Shown one piece after another: positions 59,502 through 64,000 of a DNA stretch of 64,000 bases (position 1 is the first letter of the stretch; each line of letters starts with the position of its first letter). This DNA is from Pseudomonas sp. FeN3W (GTDB lineage: Bacteria > Pseudomonadota > Gammaproteobacteria > Pseudomonadales > Pseudomonadaceae), in assembly GCA_030263805.2 (NCBI GenBank), contig CP136010.1, forward strand, positions 3,425,001 through 3,489,000. Direction: 5' to 3'. The notes beneath the pieces are model-generated. The model did not search any database. It saw only the letters and a list, made by a program, of their open reading frames with translations, and was not told the DNA's origin. The translations under genes were made by a program, and so were the position numbers.

Positions 59502-60821
59502 TTATTGATACCGGTACATCTGCATCGCCATCGGCAAAGCCCAAACACTGAACGCACCGAGCAGGCCCAGGCAGGCCGGCAGGATCAGCCACCACACTCT
59601 CGGCGCCATTGCGTTCAGCGGGCTGCGCCATTGCACCAGCGTCAGGCTGGCGGCGCAGATGCAGGCGGCGAGCAGGGCGCCGGCCGTTACGTCCGTTGTC
59701 CAGTGCACGCCCAGATAGACCCGTGAGAGTGCAATCGCCGTCGCCGGCAGGCTGGCGAGGACCAACCAGGCAAGGCGCAGGCGCGGTGGCTGGCCACGAC
59801 CGGCGAGTACGCCGAGGGTGAGGAAGAAGGCGAACGCCGCTGAGCTGTGCCCGCTGGGAAAGCTGTAGCTGCTCAGCGGCTCCATCAGCACTTCCGGACG
59901 AACACGGGCGAAGGTGGCCTTCAGGGCGCCGTTGGCCAGGGCCGTGCCCAGCAGCGTGAGAATGGCGAACAGGGCGGCGCGCCATTGACGTGCGACCAGA
60001 AGCAGCAGGCACAGCAATACCGCAGCCCATAGTTGGGTATGGAAGTCGCCGACGCGGGTGACGATCACCATGATGCGGTCGAAGGTGCTGCTGCGCGCGC
60101 CCTGGATCACCGCGAGCAGGCCTTCGTCGAGTTCTTTCAGGTGCGGCCAGCCGAAAAACAGGCCGAGCAGGATAGCCACGCCGAGGCCGGCCGACAGCGC
60201 GCTGACCCAGCGCAAGCCTCGTAGGCTACCGAACGCGGTTGCCGCGATCAGCGTCAGTAGCGCGCCGACCACGATCCCGGCTTCGCTCCAGAAACCCTCC
60301 TCCAGCGGCAGGCGGATGGCGGCTCCAGCGCTCCAGCCGGGCAGCAGATAAGCCATGGACCAGCCGGCCGTAGCACACAGGCTGACCAGCAGGAAACGTC
60401 CGAACGGCATGTCGAGCATGCCAGCGGTCATTGGCAGCATGGGGCGTAGCGGGCCGATGAAGCGGCCTACCAGCAGGCTGGCTACGCCGTAGCGCTGAAA
60501 GTAGTGTTCGGCCTGCAGCAGCCACTCGGGATGGTCGCGCAGGCCGCGCAGGCTGCGAATGCCCTGGTGATAGCGCCGGCCGAGGGCATAGGAAAGCAGG
60601 TCGCCGATCAGTCCGCCGACAAAGCCCAGCAGCAGGGTTTCCCCGAGCGTCAATACGCCGCTGCCAGCGAGCATGGCGACAGCGAATATGAGGACGGTGC
60701 CCGGAATGATCAATCCGATAACTGCCAGGCATTCCATGCAGGCGAGGATCAATACTGCCAGGCCCAGCCATTGTGGGTGGCCGGCGAGCCATTGGGTAAG
60801 GGTATCGAGCCACTGGCTCAT
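59502..60821 (-). CDS. DedA-PAP2 fusion (membrane phosphatase)
   Basis: 439 residues. The N-terminal half is a DedA/SNARE-associated domain (LIIPGTVLIFAVAMLAGSG, VGGLIGDLLSYALGRRYH, GRFIGPLRPMLPMTAGM). The C-terminal half is a PAP2 phosphatase with the complete three-part active site KATFARVRP, SFPSGHSSAAFAF and SRVYLGVHWTTDV. Such fusions are linked to undecaprenyl-pyrophosphate recycling or phospholipid turnover at the periplasmic face; which substrate applies is not shown. The gap 60822-61024 contains a weak stem (60846-60865) and the proA promoter. Confidence 0.93.
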   Translation of the reverse strand: MSQWLDTLTQWLAGHPQWLGLAVLILACMECLAVIGLIIPGTVLIFAVAMLAGSGVLTLGETLLLGFVGGLIGDLLSYALGRRYHQGIRSLRGLRDHPEWLLQAEHYFQRYGVASLLVGRFIGPLRPMLPMTAGMLDMPFGRFLLVSLCATAGWSMAYLLPGWSAGAAIRLPLEEGFWSEAGIVVGALLTLIAATAFGSLRGLRWVSALSAGLGVAILLGLFFGWPHLKELDEGLLAVIQGARSSTFDRIMVIVTRVGDFHTQLWAAVLLCLLLLVARQWRAALFAILTLLGTALANGALKATFARVRPEVLMEPLSSYSFPSGHSSAAFAFFLTLGVLAGRGQPPRLRLAWLVLASLPATAIALSRVYLGVHWTTDVTAGALLAACICAASLTLVQWRSPLNAMAPRVWWLILPACLGLLGAFSVWALPMAMQMYRYQ

Positions 60822-60983
60822 GCGGGTTTCCTTGAATCGAGATCGCCTTTCGACCTGACGAAAGGGGGGCGGGTTTCCTCGGCGCGAGGATACTGCGCGG
60901 TACTGGCCGGTGCGTAGCGCTGTCTACGTATGCATTCGAGCGCCTTTCGCCCGGTGCCGCTGTGCGCGGGCGGTCGGGGTGGC

Positions 60984-60989
60984 TATAAT
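60984..60989 (+). promoter_or_regulatory. -10 element of the proA operon
   Basis: Perfect TATAAT 35 bases before the proA ATG. No good -35 is visible at 16-18 bases upstream, so the promoter may be activator-dependent or weak. Confidence 0.4.
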
Positions 60990-61024
60990 CAGCCGCTTTC
61001 CCTTCAGTCAGGCCAGCTAGATCC

Positions 61025-62290
61025 ATGACCGAGTCCGTACTCGATTACATGAACCGCCTGGGCCGCGCCGCGCGCGAGGCCTCGCGAGTGCTTGCGCGCG
61101 CCAGCACGGCGCAGAAAAACCGTGCTCTGCAGGCCGCCGCCGCCGCGCTCGATGAGGCTCGCGACGAGTTGGTCAGTGCCAACGAGCGGGACCTCGCCGG
61201 CGGCCGCGCCAACGGTCTGGACGCGGCGATGCTCGATCGTCTGGCGCTGACGCCCAAGGTGATCGACGGAATGATCGAAGGGCTGCGCCAGGTCGCCGCG
61301 CTGCCGGACCCGATCGGCGAGATTCGCGACATGCGCTACCTGCCCTCGGGGATTCAGGTCGGCAAGATGCGCGTGCCGCTGGGGGTGGTCGGGATCATCT
61401 ACGAGTCGCGGCCCAACGTGACCATCGACGCCGCCAGCCTGTGCCTGAAGTCGGGTAATGCGACCATCCTGCGCGGTGGTTCCGAGGCGATCCATTCCAA
61501 TCAGGCCATTGCCCGCTGCATTCAGCTTGGCCTGGCCGAAGCCGGACTGCCGGCAGCGGCGGTGCAGGTCGTGGAGACTACCGACCGCGCCGCGGTCGGC
61601 GCGCTGATCAGCATGCCGGAATACGTCGACGTGATCGTACCGCGCGGCGGCAAGGGTCTGATCGAACGCATCAGTCGCGACGCCCGGGTGCCGGTGATCA
61701 AGCACCTGGATGGCATCTGCCACGTCTACATCGACGTCGCGGCGGACGTGGACAAGGCCGTTCGCGTCGCCGACAACGCCAAGACGCAGCGCTTCGCACC
61801 GTGCAACACCATGGAGACGCTGCTGGTTCACCAGGGCATCGCCGAGCGGGTGCTGCCACCGCTGGCGGCCATCTATCGCGAGAAGGGTGTCGAGCTGCGC
61901 GGCTGCCCGCGCACCTGCGCGCTGCTCGGCAGCGAAGTGCTGGAAGCCAGCGAAGAAGACTGGTCCACCGAATACAACGCGCCGATCCTGTCGATCCGCA
62001 TCGTCGATTCGCTGGATGCCGCCATCGAACACATCAATCGCTACGGCTCGCAACACACCGACGCGATCGTCACCGAGAACTTCACCGATGCCCGGCGTTT
62101 CCTCACCGAGGTGGATTCCGCTTCGGTGATGGTCAACGCCTCGACGCGTTTCGCCGATGGCTTCGAGTACGGCCTGGGTGCGGAGATCGGCATCTCCACC
62201 GACAAGCTGCACGCGCGCGGTCCGGTCGGTCTGGAAGGGCTGACCAGCGAGAAGTACGTGGTGTTCGGCGACGGCCACGTCCGTACCTGA
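61025..62290 (+). CDS. proA: Gamma-glutamyl phosphate reductase
   Basis: 421 residues, full length. Aldehyde-dehydrogenase-like fold: PLGVVGIIYESRPNVTIDAA, the catalytic Cys in RFAPCNTMETLLVH, and EIGISTDKLHARGPVGLEGL near the C-terminus. Second step of proline synthesis from glutamate. It shares one base with the nadD start and begins the conserved proA-nadD-rsfS-rlmH-mrdA run. Confidence 0.97.
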   Translation: MTESVLDYMNRLGRAAREASRVLARASTAQKNRALQAAAAALDEARDELVSANERDLAGGRANGLDAAMLDRLALTPKVIDGMIEGLRQVAALPDPIGEIRDMRYLPSGIQVGKMRVPLGVVGIIYESRPNVTIDAASLCLKSGNATILRGGSEAIHSNQAIARCIQLGLAEAGLPAAAVQVVETTDRAAVGALISMPEYVDVIVPRGGKGLIERISRDARVPVIKHLDGICHVYIDVAADVDKAVRVADNAKTQRFAPCNTMETLLVHQGIAERVLPPLAAIYREKGVELRGCPRTCALLGSEVLEASEEDWSTEYNAPILSIRIVDSLDAAIEHINRYGSQHTDAIVTENFTDARRFLTEVDSASVMVNASTRFADGFEYGLGAEIGISTDKLHARGPVGLEGLTSEKYVVFGDGHVRT

Positions 62291-62949
62291 TGAGCCAAGG
62301 CAGCGGCGCCCGGCGCATCGGTATTCTTGGCGGCACATTCGACCCGGTACACATCGGTCACTTGCGCGGGGCGCTGGAAGTGGCCGAGATGTTCGATCTC
62401 GACGAGCTGCGGCTGATACCCAACGCGCGCCCGCCGCATCGTGATACGCCCAATTGCTCGGCGCAGGATCGCCTGGCAATGGTTCGCCTGGCGGTGCAGG
62501 ACCTGCCGCCACTGTGTGTGGACGCTCGCGAGCTGGAGCGGGAAAAACCGTCCTACACCATCGACACGCTGATTTCTCTGCGCGCCGAGCTGAGTGAGAA
62601 CGACCAGTTGTTGCTGGTGGTGGGCTGGGATGCCTTCTGTGGCCTGCCTACCTGGCATCGCTGGGAAGAGCTGCTCGACTACTGCCATATCCTCGTCCTG
62701 CAGCGCCCGGATGCCGGCAGCGAGGCGCCGCAAGCGCTGCGCGATCTGCTTGCCGCGCGCAGCGTATCCGCCCCCCAGGCGATTAGTGGGGGCAGCGGGC
62801 AGATCGCCTTCGTCTGGCAGACACCGTTGGAAGTGTCAGCCACGCAGATTCGCCAATTGCTGGCCAGCGGCAAGTCGGTCCGATTCCTGGTTCCCGACGC
62901 CGTACTGGCTTATATCAACGCGCACGGACTGTACCGGGCGTCGAACTGA
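62290..62949 (+). CDS. nadD: Nicotinate-nucleotide adenylyltransferase
   Basis: 219 residues. Nucleotidyltransferase start GILGGTFDPVHIGHLRGALE with the HxGH motif, then PNARPPHRD, and the C-terminal SATQIRQLLASGKSVRFLVP. It makes deamido-NAD from nicotinate mononucleotide and ATP. ATG 62290 overlaps the proA stop by one base (TGATG). The open frame further upstream is overlap with proA only. Confidence 0.96.
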   Translation: MSQGSGARRIGILGGTFDPVHIGHLRGALEVAEMFDLDELRLIPNARPPHRDTPNCSAQDRLAMVRLAVQDLPPLCVDARELEREKPSYTIDTLISLRAELSENDQLLLVVGWDAFCGLPTWHRWEELLDYCHILVLQRPDAGSEAPQALRDLLAARSVSAPQAISGGSGQIAFVWQTPLEVSATQIRQLLASGKSVRFLVPDAVLAYINAHGLYRASN

Positions 62950-62964
62950 GGTTGTTTTCACGTT

Positions 62965-63324
62965 ATGCAAACTGAAGCTTTGGTCCAGCTGGCGGTCGCC
63001 GCCCTGGAAGATCTGAAAGGCCAGGACATCACCACCATCGATGTTCGCGGCAAGACCAGCGTCACCGATTACATGATCATCGCCAGCGGCAGCTCCAGCC
63101 GGCACGTCAAGTCGCTCGTCGAAAACGTGCTGGAGCAGGTCAAGGAGCAGGGCGTTCGCCCGCTCGGCAGCGAAGGTCTGGAAGGCGGTGAGTGGGCGTT
63201 GCTCGACCTGGGTGATGTGGTCGTCCACGTGATGCAGGTGCCGACCCGCCAGTTCTACGATCTGGAGCGTCTCTGGCAGGGCGCCGAGCAAAGCCGCGCG
63301 CAGCACGCTCACGACTCGGAATAA
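62965..63324 (+). CDS. rsfS: Ribosomal silencing factor RsfS
   Basis: 119 residues, full length. DUF143/Iojap fold: IDVRGKTSVTDYMIIASG, SSRHVKSLVENVLEQVK and ALLDLGDVVVHVMQ. It binds uL14 on the 50S subunit and blocks subunit joining in starved cells. It is 15 bases after nadD and 3 bases before rlmH. Confidence 0.96.
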   Translation: MQTEALVQLAVAALEDLKGQDITTIDVRGKTSVTDYMIIASGSSSRHVKSLVENVLEQVKEQGVRPLGSEGLEGGEWALLDLGDVVVHVMQVPTRQFYDLERLWQGAEQSRAQHAHDSE

Positions 63325-63327
63325 GCC

Positions 63328-63795
63328 GTGCGTATCAAGCTGATCGCGGTCGGCTCGAAAATGCCACGCTGGGTCGAGGATGGCTGGCAGGAATATGCCA
63401 AGCGCCTGCCGTCCGAGCTACCGCTGGAGCTGCATGAGATCGCGCTCAACACCCGCGGCAAGAACGCCGACGTGGCGCGGTTGATTCGTCAGGAAGGCGA
63501 GGCCATGCTGGGCAAGGTTCAGCCGGGCGAGCGCATCGTCACGCTCGAGGTGCACGGCAAGCCGTGGAGCACCGAGCAGCTGGCGGCGGAGCTGGAGCGC
63601 TGGCGCCTGGATGCGCGCAACGTCAATCTCATGGTCGGTGGTCCGGAAGGGCTGGCACCTGAGGTTTGCGCACGCAGCGAGCAGCGCTGGTCACTGTCGC
63701 CGCTGACCCTGCCACACCCGCTGGTGCGAATCCTGATCGGCGAACAGATCTACCGCGCCTGGACGCTGCTGTCCGGTCATCCCTATCACAAGTAG
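63328..63795 (+). CDS. rlmH: 23S rRNA pseudouridine(1915) N3-methyltransferase RlmH
   Basis: 155 residues, full length. SPOUT methyltransferase with the SAM knot LMVGGPEGLAPEV, SLSPLTLPHPLVRILIGEQI and the C-terminal YRAWTLLSGHPYHK. It methylates the pseudouridine at 23S position 1915. The GTG start at 63328 is used (MRIKLIAVG). Followed 18 bases later by mrdA. Confidence 0.97.
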   Translation: MRIKLIAVGSKMPRWVEDGWQEYAKRLPSELPLELHEIALNTRGKNADVARLIRQEGEAMLGKVQPGERIVTLEVHGKPWSTEQLAAELERWRLDARNVNLMVGGPEGLAPEVCARSEQRWSLSPLTLPHPLVRILIGEQIYRAWTLLSGHPYHK

Positions 63796-63813
63796 TCCGC
63801 GAACCCCTTCAAG

Positions 63814-64000
63814 ATGCCGCAACCGATTCAACTCAAGGACCACGAGAAGGACGCCGTGCTGGTGCGCCGGCGCGTCATCGTGGGCCTTGCTGTCGTGCTG
63901 CTGCTGATTGGCGTGCTGGTATCGCGGATGTATTACCTGCAGGTGGTGCAGTTCGAGCACCATTCGACGCTGTCGGAGAACAACCGCGTTCACGTGCAGC
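63814..64000 (+). CDS. mrdA: Penicillin-binding protein 2, N-terminal fragment (runs off the window)
   Basis: The first 62 residues are in the window: MPQPIQLKDHEKDAVLVRRR, then one transmembrane helix (VIVGLAVVLLLIGVLVSRM) and YYLQVVQFEHHSTLSEN-NRV, the start of the pedestal region of the elongation-specific transpeptidase. Its position after rlmH is the standard Pseudomonas and E. coli order. The transpeptidase domain lies outside the window. Confidence 0.92.
   Translation, partial: MPQPIQLKDHEKDAVLVRRRVIVGLAVVLLLIGVLVSRMYYLQVVQFEHHSTLSENNRVHVQ

Overview
The window looks like a Pseudomonas-type gammaproteobacterial chromosome, most likely of the P. stutzeri (Stutzerimonas) / P. mendocina kind. 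Three things point there: the high GC content, the gene order nudF-DUF1249-cpdA-yqiA-parE...parC...serB-fimX-psd-rhdA-HDOD-motA-motB-rsgA-orn that I know from Pseudomonas genomes, and the terminal block proA-nadD-rsfS-rlmH-mrdA. No tRNA, rRNA, CRISPR array, insertion sequence or prophage was seen. No gene-free stretch exceeds 300 bases; the longest are 54400-54689 and 6766-7042.

Region 1 (1-12.2 kb) is an accessory surface block. A complete type I secretion system (ABC transporter, HlyD adaptor, TolC-like outer membrane protein) is fused by overlap to gmd (GDP-mannose 4,6-dehydratase). An acyltransferase follows, then a cysteine-free, Ala-rich DUF4214 protein with its own promoter and terminator that is the obvious secretion substrate. 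A Gtr-like trio comes last: a polytopic membrane protein, a GtrB-type GT2 and a GtrA flippase. REP-type inverted repeats bracket the part of the block from 5.57 to 12.24 kb. The arrangement recalls the Caulobacter rsaA/rsaDEF S-layer locus, where the secretion genes sit with O-polysaccharide genes and the S-layer is held on O-polysaccharide.

Region 2 (12.2-27.2 kb) is an ABC-transporter-dependent O-antigen locus of the common-polysaccharide (D-rhamnan) type. The leftward operon is rmd, a GT4, wzm, wzt, a methyltransferase and a 1260-residue three-domain glycosyltransferase. The divergent rightward operon is wbpW, a WbpV-like SDR, wbpL and wbpM. Together with gmd in region 1, these supply GDP-D-rhamnose, an UndPP-linked amino-sugar primer, chain synthesis, a probable methyl cap and export.

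Region 3 (27.2-64 kb) is mostly conserved core: ADP-ribose and cAMP turnover (nudF, cpdA), topoisomerase IV (parE, parC) with small genes between its subunits, serine synthesis (serB), c-di-GMP and type IV pilus control (fimX and a PilZ-like neighbour), phosphatidylethanolamine synthesis (psd), rhodanese, the flagellar stator (motAB), ribosome maturation (rsgA), oligoribonuclease (orn), a MORN-repeat/C13-peptidase lipoprotein, a CidA/LrgB pair, a DedA-PAP2 fusion, and proA, nadD, rsfS, rlmH and the start of mrdA. Many neighbours overlap by 1-4 bases, and several genes start with TTG or GTG.
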